A stretch of 64,000 nt of DNA from Dermatemys mawii (GCA_007922305.1 ML677330.1:2693109-2757108); one strand, 5' to 3'; numbered from the stretch's first letter, positions 1 through 12,775 are shown. Made by a program: numbers and translations. The notes: generated from the letters alone by a model not told the origin.

Positions 1-45
1 CCCAGGGTTGAGAACCCCTGTTGCCCCTGTGGTTGAGAGCCACTG
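1..45. mobile_element. Right end of a hAT-type non-autonomous element
   Basis: The window opens inside an element ending in ggttgagagccactg, the reverse complement of the hAT-style terminus CAGTGG(C/T)TCTCAACC seen on other elements here (for example 39364). The left end lies outside the window, so neither size nor target duplication can be checked. Confidence 0.55.
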
Positions 46-2219
46 TTCTAGATTAATGAAGACATTTTAACCTCAATTCTCATTTTAATAATAATCCCTT
101 TTGTACCACAGAGTTACACATATATTATTTACTTGGCATCCACACAGGAGAAGGTTGGGACAATCCCTAGACTGGTGGATCTTTTAGATAACTTCACTCA
201 TGCTACTCCTCCTTTCTCCCCCGTGCCTGAGTAGCTCAGTAACACAAAAAAGCATATGGATTGTAGACGGTGGACTACTTACACTATGGGCCAAAATCAG
301 GCCCTATTCAATATTTATGTGGAAAAGAGCATACAACAGATGCTGACAATGTATCAATAAAGTGAGCCAATATTCAGGCCTGCCCAGAAATGGGCACTCC
401 ACCCCTTCCCACCACTGTTCAGATCACTCCTGCCAGAAACACACACAACCGCAACGAAACAGGGTGCACAGGGAATCAAATCCCTGTAAGTAAAAGGCAG
501 GGACCACCCCTTCTCACCCCCTGCAGGTCTCTCTGCGGAGGGCCTGAAGAGTGCGAACTCTGAAGGATTTGGGGGACAGGGTAGGAAAGCTGCACTGCAC
601 CAAGTTGCCTCTTCCTTTCCATTCTGACATCGAGCTTTCCAAAGTTGTAGGGCTATGAGTTATCGTCTGCTCTTCCTTTTTAATGTGGGTTTTGTTAAAC
701 ACTTTTAGAATCCCTTTTTTTTCTCTCAGGGGCCAGCAGGGATGTGGCTTGCAGATTAGTACTAGTATTAGCTCTATTTAACAGGACTTCTTTTTATCCC
801 ATTTAAGTAGAATAAAGAAGCTTCATTTGTTAGCTTAAAAAAAATGAAGACTTTAATTCTTCATTATTGCTCCCCAGAGAACCCAGCTGGAGTTCTCTCA
901 TCATCACTGATCAACTCTGAACTTTTTATTGTTTGCTATTCAATCTCAGTTGCTTTCATGGTTTCAGAGGCTTTCAGCATTACAGAGACAGAAGATGGGA
1001 CTCCAGCTACAGGATGGGAAAGTCCCCACAGCAATGGGGAAATGTTACATGGGATTCAGCTGCAGCCCTCCTCTCCATAAAGACACACATTTACATTAAA
1101 TCAAAATTAATGAGTTGCATATTTTAATGATAGTGGTAATCATTCTGCATGGATCATTCTCATCATAATTTGAAACTTACTATTTCTTCTTGTTCCTTTT
1201 CTTTTTTGACAGATCTTCAACCAATTTTTCCCATTTCATGCCAGAGAAGAGATTTTATTTGGGACCAATATCAAAATCTCCTCTGATTCCTGAGACACGC
1301 TGTTAGTAAACTGCTCTGGGTCACCATCTGGTGAACTGGGAAGCAACCACTGCTGCATTGAAATCAAAGGGATGGAACTTGCTTATGCTAGGGATGAATT
1401 TACCCCATTGCTTTTCCAATTATAATTTTTTTCTAAGAAGTCAGTCAGGCCATTTGACATTGGGATCAGGATGGATCCCTGCTTTGCAAATCACTTTGCT
1501 AGTTCAGAAACAGTTAATTCAGTCTTTTTGCCTGATTGCTTGTGCCTGATCCCTCTGGAGCCTAAAGACTAAACACTAGGGTAGATTTGTCCTGTGAGTA
1601 CCATCCCTTATCCGGTGGCTAGATGTGCTTTTGATGTGTTCATGTTAAGGTGGCCGAGACTCAAGCTGTGACCCTAGACATATGTAGGAAGCTGTCATAA
1701 TAGGGAACCCAAATAGAAGCCTCCCCAAAACCAGTAAAATTACAAGCTGTGCAAAGTCTTTCTTATCTGTATGTCACATCGTTTAGTAGCATACCAGACC
1801 CTTTTATTCTCTGCACTGGCCTCTGGAGGTTTCAGAAGTAGTCTTGGAATAGGACTGTGAGTTCCAGGGTGAGCAACTTCTCCATTTACACTCTGCCACT
1901 TTTCACCTTAGATTTCCACACCTGTGACCTGTAAGGCCTTCTGTGTTTCTGGGCTTCTTGTCAAATGAAGGTGGCTCCATGACCGAATCTTGTGTGACTG
2001 AAGAATTTCACTGGCATCACCTCACCGGGATGCAGCACAGGATTATCTTGGAGGGATTCATTTTGCAGAAATAATGCGAAATGTGTGAAATCCATTCAGA
2101 CATTAGCTTCAGCAACAAGATCTAACATCTGCAGGGCTCAGCTATGCCCCCACAGAGACTGAGTCAGGGTATAGAAGGGAAGAAGAGCACTGTCCAACTA
2201 GCAGTTCCTCCAAAGATGA
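46..2219. other. Gene-free stretch, no recognised element
   Basis: AT-rich sequence with only short chance reading frames (the longest is 78 codons). I see no repeat with definable ends, no splice-flanked conserved frame and no RNA gene. Confidence 0.5.
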
Positions 2220-2494
2220 CAGGGATGTAAAATATCATTTTAATCATTTACATATTTAACTGATTAAAGGGAGAGGGGCTAGGGCTGCTCCAGATGGCCT
2301 GAAGCTGGGGTCAGGTTTGACCGACTGGTCAGCGTAGCTGAGGTTGGTCAGCCAGCCAATCTAGGGCTTCTGGTGTTTGCGAGCCGGCCAGCCCGGGACT
2401 GCTGGGGTCGGCAGGCCAACCAGCCCGGGGGTTAACAGTTAAGGCGGGTTAACTGGTAGGACTAATGTTAACTGGTTAATATTTTACATCCCTA
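2220..2494. mobile_element. hAT-like non-autonomous element (275 bp)
   Basis: The termini are inverted: CAGGGATGTAAAATAT on the left and ATATTTTACATCCCTA on the right, a 16-bp match with one terminal mismatch. The interior is GC-rich with repeated cagcc/ccagc words and ends in gttaactgg repeats. No coding capacity. The flanking 8-mers (aaagatga and ataggggt) do not match convincingly, so the target duplication has decayed or the class is different. Confidence 0.7.
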
Positions 2495-5400
2495 ATAGGG
2501 GTGCATGCTGGGCAAATGGCCTTTCTACATCTGTTGAAAAGCAGTGCCGTTTTGCTGGTGTTCAGGAGAATGAAGCATCACACGCAGGTGCCACTCTTTC
2601 TGGAGTTGCTAGCACTGCTAGCAACCTTACTCAGCTGCCCTGACTTGCATCTTTTGGCAAAAGACAAACATCTGCTTTTATGAAATGCCACAGGATCTTT
2701 AATGTCCATGTGGTCAGACTCTTGCCTTTTAACTCCAGAAGATCACCCCACCAGTAAACTGCATGAAATTCAACTTTTTTGCTTAGGATAGAAAACTTGA
2801 GATTGCCAGAATGTAAAGCTCTCATTCCAGCAAATTCAGGAATTTCATATGTGGTGCTTTTGCCACTTCTCTGTTCTCCATTCATGCAGAATAGATTGTA
2901 CGATCTAAATGAAAATCGAGTGCAGCTCCTCCCCAAAATTAAACAGTTTAGTAAATGAAGCAGAAATAATGTACTTTTACACACGGAAACCTGCCAAACT
3001 CTAGCTGCATCAGAAACAGGATGATTTAGAAATAGCCATAGGCATATAAGAAACAAGCTAGGGATATGAAAACCAGTTTGAAAAAAAAAAAAGAACTTTC
3101 CTCCTTTCTTCCTCAAAACCTTTGTTCTCCCACTTGAAGAGAATCTTTTTAGAGGGACCAAATAAGTTTGTCTAATTTTCTTTTAAATTACTCTGCATTT
3201 CCATACAGCTCTGCGCATGCATGGATTCTTTCTAGAAGGGCTGAAATGTCACAAAAGAGGCCATTTTTGACTTTGATATTTCCAGTCCTACCAGAAGCAG
3301 GAAGTAGCCATAATGTCACCAGAGAGTCTGTTTTTTTGAGATTTTCAGTCCAGCTTTTCCAGGCCTGGGAGGATTGGGAATCAGCACCCATACTTGTTGG
3401 GAGTTTCTTCAAAATGAACTTCCAAATCCTCTGAGCTTTGTCCATATTAATAATGATGCACTTTGGGGATGTGCTACTTTTCAGCCTTTATCCCCATAAA
3501 AAAGAGGAGAAAATAATGGGCCACTGTCACTTACAAGGTTAAGGCATGTGGCATACCATTGGGAATCCTTTGGTTTCAATGGGAGTTGTAGGTTCTCAGT
3601 GCTTCTGAAAAATCAGGCCACTTTTATCGATGAGCCAAAATATGGAGGTAGGACCCTACATTTAGACACCCCCTGCTTTACACATTGTGGATTTAACTTT
3701 TTTGTGTCTCAGTTCCCCACATCTATTAAATACAGGGCTGTTGTGAACCTTAATTAATTATTTGTAAAGAATTTAGTAAAAAGTGCTTTAGAAATACAGA
3801 GTTCTTATTAATTACTATTTTTCCCTGCCTTATCTCTGGGATTCATCACAGGTGGTTTCTCTCCTTTGCAGTTTTCCCACTTAAAAATATTTCTTCCTTT
3901 GCAAAGTCAAGGTGGCAGATCTTTATTTATTTATTTAGGCTGGATGAAACTGTTCTCATTGCTGTTTACTAGCAGGTTTTTCTGAGCATGGTTGTTTGAT
4001 TTAAGTTTCACTCATTGAAATTTGAGTTGATTAGTATAACCTAGAAAGAGAAGACACATTGCTATGTTATGTTGTGTTCCATATGACACTCTCCTGGCAC
4101 CATCCCATCTCAGAAATATTTTGTACAGATCAGGTTTTCAGTTAGCATTGTTTGCGTATTTTGAAAACTCTGCCTTCACACTTACTTGAACTTGCATACA
4201 GTAGGGGTATAAACGGATCAACACTGATACTCTTAAGCTTGGCAAGTAAAAAATATTTTTTTAACTGAAAATCTCTGACAACAACTGCAGTTTGTGATTT
4301 GGAGGCAGGGTAGGGGTTAAATTGTGAGATAGCTGAATGTAGAAAATAGGAGAACAAAATTATTCTTTTTATTCACAGTGAATAAGGGCAACTCAGATTT
4401 CTTCCTGCAATTGAACTCATGATCAACAGAGGGCAGTAAAGGATGAAAAAGTAATCACAACTCAACCGATTCTGTTTGTTGCCTTCAGCACCAATTCACT
4501 AATTTTCTTTTAACACACTTTGAAAATGACCCTTTCATCCTGACAAACAAGGACTCTGCAATGCTGGCCATATGTGTGACATGCTAATATCATCCTCTTC
4601 CTGCATCACTCACATTACGAACGCAGTTTTAAATTGTGCTCTGTGTATGGTTGTGTGTTGTCCAAGGAGGAAGGAGGCAGAGGGCCAAAGGAATAAAGGT
4701 ACAGAATATCTCTATAACAGTTTATTTAATTATTAGTTCATATCAGCCCATTTCGGATGCAGCATCAAATTTTCTCAGCAAAAACAAAGGCACGGGGCAT
4801 TCCCACCAGTATAAGCTACCCCTATGAATGTTCATCTTCACTGATATGTAAGAAACAAAGAGCATGAGTCTGTCTGGGAAGAAGGCTGGGAAAGAATTTG
4901 TTTGTGAGGCTTGAAAAGGGGAATCAAGGAATTCCTCTGGAGCTTCTGCACCGGAGCAGCCTGTCAACCTCCCACCCCCCATAGGTTGTGGTTTAATACC
5001 TCCCTCACCCTTAGTTTTAATAATCCATCCCTACAGTTGATGCCCCTCCCAAAATGGCCAGAAGGCTCACTAGAGAGCAACGTGAGGCACTACCTTTTCC
5101 CCTCTCCCCACGGCTGAACTCATCGTCTTTAGAGTTAACTTGATACAGCACTTCTGTTCAAAGCTGAAAACATCCCACCAGTGATGCTGCCTGATACACT
5201 TGGGTTCCAGCAATGAGTGTTCCCTGCTGCAGATGTATCAGCACAGCAGCTCAGTAGCACATTCTCCCAGGAGGCGATGAGACTGGTTGGGACAGTAAAT
5301 AATTAGCTTTTCTGCCTTTAGCTATAGAAATTATTATGAATTTTTAAGCACTGTGAGTGATTGAAGCCATTTCTGTTTGCTTTCTTCTAGTCACACTGCA

Positions 5401-5539
5401 GACTTTAGCTTCGAGAAGGAAAATACCCTTAGAGCAGGTTGACGTGCTGGTAGAAAAACATAAAGATGCAAAGGGGGCTAAAGTCAGGGGGCATGTCAAC
5501 GAGCATTCGGAGGTGGGGAGGAAGTCAAGATAAAAAGGG
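2495..5539. other. Gene-free stretch with one MIR-like fragment
   Basis: The minus strand holds a 176-codon open frame (2631-3161) without any recognisable domain, start context or homopolymer-free core; I treat it as chance. Apart from the MIR-like piece at 3690-3805, I see nothing supportable. Confidence 0.5.
3690..3805 (+). repeat. MIR-like SINE fragment
   Basis: Reads like the 3' half of a MIR SINE: 'gtctcagttccccac' (for ctcagtttcc), then 'ggctgttgtgaa' and a degenerate 'taaagaatttagtaaaaagtgcttt'. Identification is by remembered consensus words; the 5' tRNA-derived part is absent. Confidence 0.5.
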
Positions 5540-5550
5540 ACTTCATAATA

Positions 5551-5668
5551 GAGTGACCAAATGCCCTGATTTTATAGGGACAGTCCCAATTTTTGGGTCT
5601 TTTTCTTATATAGGCTCCTATTACCCCTCACCCCGTCCCAATTTTTCATACTTGCTGTCTGCCACGCT
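5551..5668. mobile_element. Short dispersed element (118 bp) with 11-bp direct repeats
   Basis: The element begins gagtgaccaaatgccctg and ends ctgtctgccacgct, a poor inverted repeat. It is bracketed by an exact 11-bp direct repeat acttcataata at 5540-5550 and 5669-5679. The interior contains tatagggacagtccc. I recall this sequence type as a dispersed reptile repeat, but I cannot assign its superfamily; 11 bp is long for hAT. Confidence 0.65.
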
Positions 5669-5679
5669 ACTTCATAATA

Positions 5680-7070
5680 AAGGAGAATCTTGCCTGTTCA
5701 GTCCTGGCTTTATCTGATAATGGATTATTCTCCAAGCAGGTTGATAATATTAGCTCCTGGGGAGTTATTTTTGAGTGGGAGCTCATGGTTTGGCAGGAGT
5801 CACTTTTTCTTTAATTATTTTTTTAAAAAATGTAGCTTGAATTTTTTAAAATTAAAATACTGGTGAAAGGTAATGAACTGACAGCAGCAGAAATTTGTGT
5901 TCTCTATTTAGACACAGATCAGCTATGCCTAGGAAGCACCACTTCCCCCATATGTCTCTCAGTTCTGGTCTGGATTGGCATTCTTTATGCATAAGAGGTC
6001 TCCAGACCCATTCGATTCTTGACCTTTCTTCTGAGACTGCCAGTGAGGGGGCTAGTGAGTGCCAGCAGCAGTGATATTACTAGCAGCTTTATTACGTGGA
6101 CACCTGTCAACTAAGAACTGAAATGAGCCCACCAGTGTATTTCACATGGACCACCGAGTAGCCTTCAGATGGTAATGACTTTCAGCTACTACTAGCCTGG
6201 GCCAAATTCAAAGCAGTGGCTTTTTGACATTGTGCAGCTGGCAGCCTCTCTCTTCTGGCTGTTGACCTTGCTGCAGCAATCCATTCCTTTCGTGGTCCCT
6301 AGACTAGACTTGTGTGTTGCTCTTTATTTGCGGCCACCCTTGAAAATTAGTCATAGTCTGCAGTTATTGCAGAATATAGAAGAATGACCAGTCAAGGAGG
6401 ACTTTCACCTGTGCAGTGCAACCCACAATCTGTCTGCCCATTATTTGGAGAGGGCCTGATTTGAGGGCCTTGAGCCAAGGCCCACTGCAGTCAATGAGAG
6501 AATTTCTATTCACATCAATGGGCTTTGGATCAGGGCCCGAATGTATCTCAAGGTTTTACATATACAGTCTCGTATCTGTTGACTTTTGTCCTATGTAGTC
6601 AGTCGAGATAATCATTAATAACTAAATATAAATTAATGAGGGAATTTTCCAAACATTCCCTATTCATCTACTATATCATTTGACTGTTTAACTCTCACAA
6701 TTTGCTAGGTGTCTAAGCAGCTTTCTTCAGTCTGCTCCTGATTTTATCTGCACTGCCAGCTTTTCACCTTTACCCATCGACTGGCTGTACCAATGGGCAT
6801 TTTGCCTACATCAAAGTTTATCAGTGAAAACCTCAGTCCATCTTTGAAGTTCTAGCAACTATCATTTTGTAAGCAGAACAGCAAAAGAAATCATGACACC
6901 AGTCATTGAGATGAACTGAAGAGTCTGCTACATCAGCACAAGGCTAACTTGATTTCACAGCATCCTGAAGGTGGCAGTCAGGGCACAGAACATTTGGTCC
7001 AGTGCATTGGTACCATGGTCACCCTATCACATAGCTCATGTGGGTATGTTTGAAAAGACTGTGGGGGCTT
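5680..7070. other. Gene-free stretch with one small palindromic repeat
   Basis: Apart from the palindromic unit at 6452-6538, no feature with definable ends is visible. Reading frames are short and lack motifs. Confidence 0.5.
6452..6538. repeat. Palindromic mini-repeat (about 87 bp)
   Basis: Begins gggcctgatt and ends ggatcagggccc, with inner arms around caatga/tcaatggg, so the whole unit folds on itself. Similar units occur at 26969-27040 and, with different terminal words, at 10232, 16882, 25818 and 33123. Confidence 0.55.
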
Positions 7071-7805
7071 TGTATGTCTACACTACGAAATTAGGTCGAA
7101 TTTATAAAAGTCGATTTTTCTGAACAGATTATATACATTCGATTGCGTGTGTCTCCACTAAACATGCAAAATCGTCAGAGTGCATTCACAGTACCAAGGC
7201 TAGCACTGACTCTCGGAGCGGTGTACTGTGAGAAGCTATCCCACAGTTCCCACAGTCTCTGCTGCCCACTGGAATTCTGGGTTTAGCTCCCAGTGCATGA
7301 TGGGGCAAAAACACTGTCATAGGTGGTTTTGGGTACATGTCATCAGCCACTCCTCCCTCCGTGAAAGCAATGGCAGACAATAGTTTTGCGCCTTTTCTCC
7401 ATGCAGATGCCATACTTCTTTCAGCAGACAGTGCCGTACGACTGCTAATTGTCGTCATCCACCCACTGCTTCTGGTGCAGCTCTGCTCTCCTGGTGCCAT
7501 GAATCCACTTCGCAGGTCCTCTCATCATTCTGTATAAATATCTATTCTCGTGGCATCCACCACTTCCACTGCAACTGTTCTCCTGTTCTTGCCTCGATAG
7601 CGAATTTCTCCATGTTCTCTGTCATGGGCTCCTGGGAACGTCTGTTCTTCCTCAGTAAATGTGCGTGGTGCTAACCGTCGTTATCCAACACTTCCGTGCA
7701 ATTCTGCTGTCCTGCAGATGCCATACCACAGCAAGCATGGAGCCCACTCAGCTCACCATTGTAAGCACCTCATGCATTATCCTGCAGTACATGCAGAATC
7801 CGCAA
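7071..7805 (+). mobile_element. Harbinger/MITE-like fragment, 5' end
   Basis: Starts tgtatgtctacactacg and continues aaattaggtcgaattt, a terminal motif resembling the GGTATGTCTACAC termini at 62601. The body is CpG-containing and non-coding. No matching right terminus is visible before CR1 sequence begins at about 7806, so the element is truncated or its 3' end has decayed. Two opposed frames inside (7186-7500 minus, 7337-7537 plus) look like shadows of the GC-rich body. Confidence 0.6.
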
Positions 7806-8191
7806 AAGCAGGTGAGGAGCCTTGATAAAAGACTGAGGAGGTACCTGATAATCGTCCTCAAATATGTTAAGGACTGTTATAAAAAAGATGGTGACCAATT
7901 GTTCTCCATGTCTACTGAAAGTAGGACAAGAAGTAATGGGCTCAGTCTGTGGCAAGGGAGATAGAGATTAGATGTTAGGAGAAAACGTTCTAACTATAAA
8001 GGACAGTGAAGTTTTGGAATAGGCTTCCAAGTGAGGGTCTTTGAATCTCTGCCACAGGAGGCTTTTAAGAACAAGTTAGACAAATACCTGTCAGAGATGG
8101 TCTAGGTCTACCTGGTCCTTCCTCAGTGCAGGCAGTTGGAACAGATGACTTCTTGAAGCTCTTTCCAGACCTGTACTTCTATGATTTTATG
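7806..8191 (+). mobile_element. CR1 LINE, 3' end of ORF2 and 3' UTR
   Basis: The translated plus strand gives CR1 ORF2 C-terminal words: 'NIFEDDY'-type sequence is only the antisense shadow, while the sense strand reads VKDCYKKDGDQLFSMSTESRTRSNGLSL, split here as VKDCYKKDGDQLF and SRTRSNGLSL. It corresponds to the segment CYKEEG..LF..EDRTR.NGLKLQQGRF of the CR1 at 18923. The element ends in the CR1-style tail ttctatgattttatgat. The frame is broken after the RTRSNGL block. It is a 5'-truncated copy, as is usual for CR1. Confidence 0.85.
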
Positions 8192-8205
8192 ATATCTGAA
8201 TCAGA

Positions 8206-9236
8206 AGTGGTCTCCTCTGCTATTAATAATGATGACCTGTTTATTATAGTCCTGTCAACCGGTCATCAATCCTGGGCAAGATAATGGAGCAGCTGATATG
8301 GGACTTAATTAATAAAGAATTAAAGGAGGGTAACATAATTAGTGCAAATCAGCATTGGTTTATGTTCTGTCAAACTAACGTGATATCTTTTTTTAAAAAA
8401 TGAGTTTACAAGTTTGGTTGATAAAGGTAACAGTGTTGATGTAATAAACTTAGACTTCTGTAATGTATCTGACTTGGTACCATACAACATTTTGATTAAA
8501 AATTAGAATGATATCAGATTAACATGGCACACGTTAAATGGATTAAAAACTGATTAACTGATAGGTCTCAAAATGAAATAAATATAAATGAGGAACTGTC
8601 TCAGTCTATTTAGCGTAATAAAAAGAAGGTTAAGGGGAAACGTTTATAGTCTATAAGTACTTATATGGAGCACATATATTTAATAATCAGCTCTTCAATT
8701 TAACAGAGAAAGGTAAAAAACAATCCAATAGTTAGAAGTCAGCACTACACAAATTCAGACTAGAAATAAGGTTTAAATCTTTAATGGTGAGAGTAATTTA
8801 ACCATTGGAACAATTTATCAAGAGCCGTGGTGGATTCTCCACTGCTGACATTTTTAAAATCAAGATTGGATGTTTTTCTAAAAAATATACTCTAGCAATT
8901 TTTTTTTTGAGGTGGGGGGGGGGAGTTTTATGGCCTGTGTTATATAGGAGGTCAAATTAAATCAGTAGTTCTCAAATTGGGAGTTGGAACCCCTCAGGTG
9001 GTCATGAGGTTATTATATGGGAGGTCGTGAGCTGTCAGCCTGCACCCCAAACCCTGCTTTGCATCCAGCATTTATAATGGTGTTAAATATACAAAAAATG
9101 TTTTTAATTTATATGGGGAGGCGTACGCACTCAGAGGTTTGCTATGTGAAAGGGGTCACCAATACAAAGTTTGAGAACTACTGAATTAGATGATCAAAAT
9201 GGTCCCTTCTGGCCTTGAAATCTATGAATAAGCTTG
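8206..9236 (+). mobile_element. CR1 LINE copy, internally deleted, with nested hAT
   Basis: 8206-8570 resembles CR1 reverse transcriptase sequence (gcagctgatatgg, gacttggtaccatacaac encoding a 'DLVPYN'-like block), heavily mutated with many stops. From about 8720 the sequence matches the CR1 3' end: 'ttggatgtttttct', 'tggcctgtgttatatagg', then agatgatcaaaatggtccc, cttctggcc and a terminal tctatgaat. The part between is shorter than expected, so either one element carries a deletion or two CR1 fragments lie together. The 3' end is split by the element at 8963-9183. Confidence 0.75.
8963..9183. mobile_element. hAT non-autonomous element nested in CR1
   Basis: Termini are CAGTAGTTCTCAAA and TTTGAGAACTACTG, a perfect 14-bp inverted repeat of hAT type. 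Flanking 8-mers are aattaaat (8955-8962) and aattagat (9184-9191), a target duplication with one mismatch. Removing the element rejoins CR1 3' UTR text (ggtcaaattagatgatc). The interior is non-coding and 221 bp in total. Confidence 0.92.
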
Positions 9237-10536
9237 TTATTTTTGTTTGTAATTTACTCAGAAAAGCTCAGGTAGGATCCAGACTCCAGTTTTCAAAGAT
9301 TTCCTGCCTTTCTGTGGGCTGACTGAGGTCCTGTGAGTTGCCCAGGGAAACATAATTTCATCAGTCGCTCATCTCAGATTATAGCCTGTTGCCCAAGACC
9401 TTCATTGACTGCAGTACTTCACTTGAACTTGTTGATCCCAGTGTCTGCAGTCACTTGGCTAAGTCACAGCAACGGTATCTCCCACCTACTGGCTCTTCCT
9501 GGGCTGCTTTGGACACAGGGAGAGAGGACCGAGTTCCATTTTGTCTGCAGCAGAGTTCCTTTGAATGATTGAAAAATAGGCCAAACTCATCCAGGGTATA
9601 AGATCACTGGCAAGAATGGGGTTGCTTACAACTAGGGTTAAATTTGGGTCAGTGACTTCAGCGTGCTTTCTGCTAGGTGTTTGCATTATTGAGACTGGAT
9701 GGGAGAAAAATTCCTCATAACTTCTTTCAAACACGTCAGCAGAGAGCCAGGCCCGAATGCAGTAAAGAATGTGCTATTACCTCCAAGGGATCAGAGAGAG
9801 TGTAATAACAGAGAAAATGCCTTATACAGAAGGGAGAATGTTAAATGTAGCTTAACCAAACATTTCTTTTCCTTTCCTTTGGGATAAGATTCTTTCCCAT
9901 GGAAACTAAGGTTCCCCTACATGTGCAGCCTGGGGAGAGATGCTTTGATGTGAAAGAGGATCCTGGTAAAGTACCGGATGCAGAAGCCAATGTGAAAACA
10001 GGAGGAACTTCCAGAAGCAGGAAAAAGCATTGTCCCAGAGAAGGCTTATTTCATTCCCTCTCAGTCATCATTCAGACTGTCTGGTTAGTTTCCTCCTGCC
10101 GGTCACTCTGCTGTGAGGAGAGTCCTGCATTAATCATGGGGCAAAAGTTGATACATTTGATGAGTTTGTCAAAGAGAAAATATCAGATTTCATGGTGTGA
10201 CAAAAAATGAAATGAAAACTCTGTGTACTATGAGCCAAATTCTGCTTTCAGTCACACTACTGCAAACCAGAGCAACCACGTCTATCTCAGTGAAGCTATT
10301 CTAGGGATTTACACTGGGGTAACTGTAAGCACAATTTGGCCCAGTATGTTGTATGAAAGATACAAAGAAAGGAAAGTGAATATAAACGTTTGATACAATG
10401 TCAAAGACGCAGTTTGAGAAAGCTGGATGAGAGGCTATCCAAAAGAGAGGCTAATTTGTGGGGACCTCTCCTTCAGTTTTCAGATGTATGTGTCACAGTA
10501 GGATCTGCCACTGCAATGGCCAGTGACCACCTCGCT
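9237..10536. other. Gene-free stretch with one small palindromic repeat
   Basis: Aside from the unit at 10232-10342, only short unremarkable frames occur (up to 103 codons), none with a domain signature. Confidence 0.45.
10232..10342. repeat. Palindromic mini-repeat (about 110 bp)
   Basis: Left end gagccaaattctgct pairs imperfectly with right end aagcacaatttggccc. It belongs to the same gagccaaat...atttggccc type as 33123-33196. Confidence 0.5.
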
Positions 10537-10894
10537 CAGTGGTTTTCATCCTTTCCAGACTACTGTACCCCTTTCAAGAGTCTGATTTGTACCCCCAAGG
10601 TACATCTCACTTAGGAACTACTTGCGTACACAATCAGATATAAAAATAGAAAAGTAACACAGCAGACTATTACTGAAAAATTGCTTACATTCTCATTTTT
10701 ACCATATAATTATAAAATAAATCATGCGGGATATAAATACTGTACTTACATTTCAGGGCATAGTATATAGAGCAGTATAAACAAGTCATTGTCTGTATGA
10801 AATTTTAGTTTGTACCATCTTCGCTAGTGCTTTTTATGTAGACTGTTGTAAAACTAGGCAAATAGCTACATGAGTTAATGTACCCAAACCACTG
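10537..10894. mobile_element. hAT-like non-autonomous element (358 bp)
   Basis: Starts CAGTGGTTTTCATCC and ends AAACCACTG. Flanking 8-mers acctcgct (10529-10536) and gcctagct (10895-10902) agree at six positions. The AT-rich interior contains accatataattataaaataa and a run of sequence that I recall as a common reptile dispersed repeat. No transposase coding. Confidence 0.8.
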
Positions 10895-11056
10895 GCCTAG
10901 CTAACCCTAGTAAGTGAAAAGTAGTGCACTCTTTGTGGACTGCTCAGGGACTATCCCCACCACTACGTCTTCTTCTTCTGTGTGATCAGCACATGGTAAC
11001 AGGTTCTTTCCCCACACCTTCTTCCCTACTTTGGGAGGTTTAGTCCTGTGTTAGAT

Positions 11057-11631
11057 CAGGGGTGGGCAAACTTTTTGGCCTGAGGGCCATATCGGGGTTC
11101 CAAAACTATATGGAGGGTCAGGGAGGGAAAGCTGTGCCAGCCTAGTTCCCGCCCCTGATCTGCCCCCCCCAATTCCTACCCCCAGACTGCCCGTGTCAGA
11201 ACCCCCCACCTATCCAGCCCCCCGGCTCCTTGTCCCCTGACCACCCACTCCCAGGACCTCACCCTCTATCCAACTCCCTCCCCCGGTCCCCTGACTGCCC
11301 TGACCCCTATCCACACCCCCGCCCCCTGCCAGGCCCCCCAGGACTCCAACGCCTATCCAACCTCCCCCTGCTCCATGTCCTGACTGCTCCCCGGGACTCC
11401 CTGCCCCTTATTTAACTTCCCCACTCTCCACCCCCTCACCATGCTGCTCAGAGCAGCATGTCTGGCAGCTGTGCCACCACGCTGCCCGGAAGAGCTCAGA
11501 GTGCTGGCAGCATGGCATGCTAAGGCTGCAGGGGAGGGAGGACAGCAGGGGAGGGGCCGGGGCTAGCCTTTCCGGCCAGGAGCTCAAGGGCTAGGCAGGA
11601 CTGTCTGCGGGCCATAGTTTGCCGACGTCTG
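11057..11631. mobile_element. hAT-like non-autonomous element (575 bp), C-rich
   Basis: Starts CAGGGGTGGGCAAACT and ends AGTTTGCCGACGTCTG, an imperfect inverted repeat. Target duplication tgttagat (11049-11056) and tgttagac (11632-11639) agree at seven of eight positions. The interior, 11160-11420, is a strongly C-rich, G-poor tract, so a 61-codon proline-rich frame there is compositional. Confidence 0.88.
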
Positions 11632-12639
11632 TGTTAGACTCGAACAATCCTTGTGCTCAAGGTAGTGCAAAGGATTGCTATTCCATGGTGTGCAAGGAGT
11701 GGAAGTTCTCTGAGCCTTCCCCACTTGGGCATCCATGCATATAGATTCTGGTCACAGTCAGGCCCCAGATCTCTTCAGTTACAGCAAAGTACTGGCCAAG
11801 AACATTTCCTTTCATCTAATTTGTCTCTTTTGTCAAGTTTTCTTAAGTATGAAAATTCCCCTTAACAATTGTGCTAAGGAAGCTGATACGCAAGGTCAGA
11901 TATTATTTGTTCCAAAGTATCTACACAACCTGAGTATGGACTTCAAGGCTGAGCCCACGAGTAGACATGCAAAAGTGCATCTTCGTTTTCTATACCCACT
12001 GAACTGTGATGACTTGTCAAGGATATAGCAAAAGACTTGTCAGCACTTCCACTACAAAGCCCTATTTGTGGAGGTTTAAAGCTATTATAAACTGCGTCCC
12101 AGAGTGAAATCTGGCACACAACTTTGCAGTCAGAACATTTTTTTTAAATTAAATTGTTGATTAAGATTATGTATTAAAGTTATTTCAGTGATAAATTGAG
12201 GGGGCTTCCTTTTTAAGAGGCCATCAAACCTCTCAGATTAATAGCCCATAATACACTTATTACTGAGTTAGCATGAAGTACCCTCATGTGAAACCCTCAT
12301 GTGGTTGTTATTATTCTGAAATGTGCTCACCATCCTCTCACCCTTACGTTATAACCCCACTGCTCTGCCTACTGTTTTCAGCGCGCTCTGTGCAAATACC
12401 CACAACAGCATTCCATCTGGCTTTAGGAATCCACAGCTCTGGCTAAAACCATTGGGAATTGTAGGTGCTTAGCACGCTTTGTGATCAGGCCCTATAGCCA
12501 GCCTTTTCAGAAGTCTCCACTAATTCTGCTTACCTCCATTTCTGAATAACCATCTGAGACATACTAGGAGTCTCAAGATGGGTATCCAGAATCTGAGGTC
12601 CCCCACAAATTAGAGGCCTCCTTTGAAAAGTTGTTTGTA

Positions 12640-12775
12640 AACTTTCTCTGCCTGAGTTTACATCTGTAAAATGGGGGCAGTAATATCTTCCTACTTCACA
12701 GGGGTTCTCTGAGGCTTAAAATTATTAATGAACATTGAGATTCGCAGATGGAAGGCATTAGAAAAATGAACATAT
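12640..12775 (+). repeat. MIR-like SINE fragment
   Basis: Carries the diagnostic run ctgcctgagtttacatctg followed by taaaatgggggcagtaat and acaggggttctctgagg, matching remembered MIR 3'-half words (cctcagtttcctcatctgtaaaatg). Confidence 0.65.

Noticed and set aside
2631..3161. 176-codon open frame on the minus strand
   Set aside because: No recognisable domain, contains an FFFFF run from a poly-A/T tract, no splice or promoter context; length is plausible by chance in 64 kb of AT-rich DNA.
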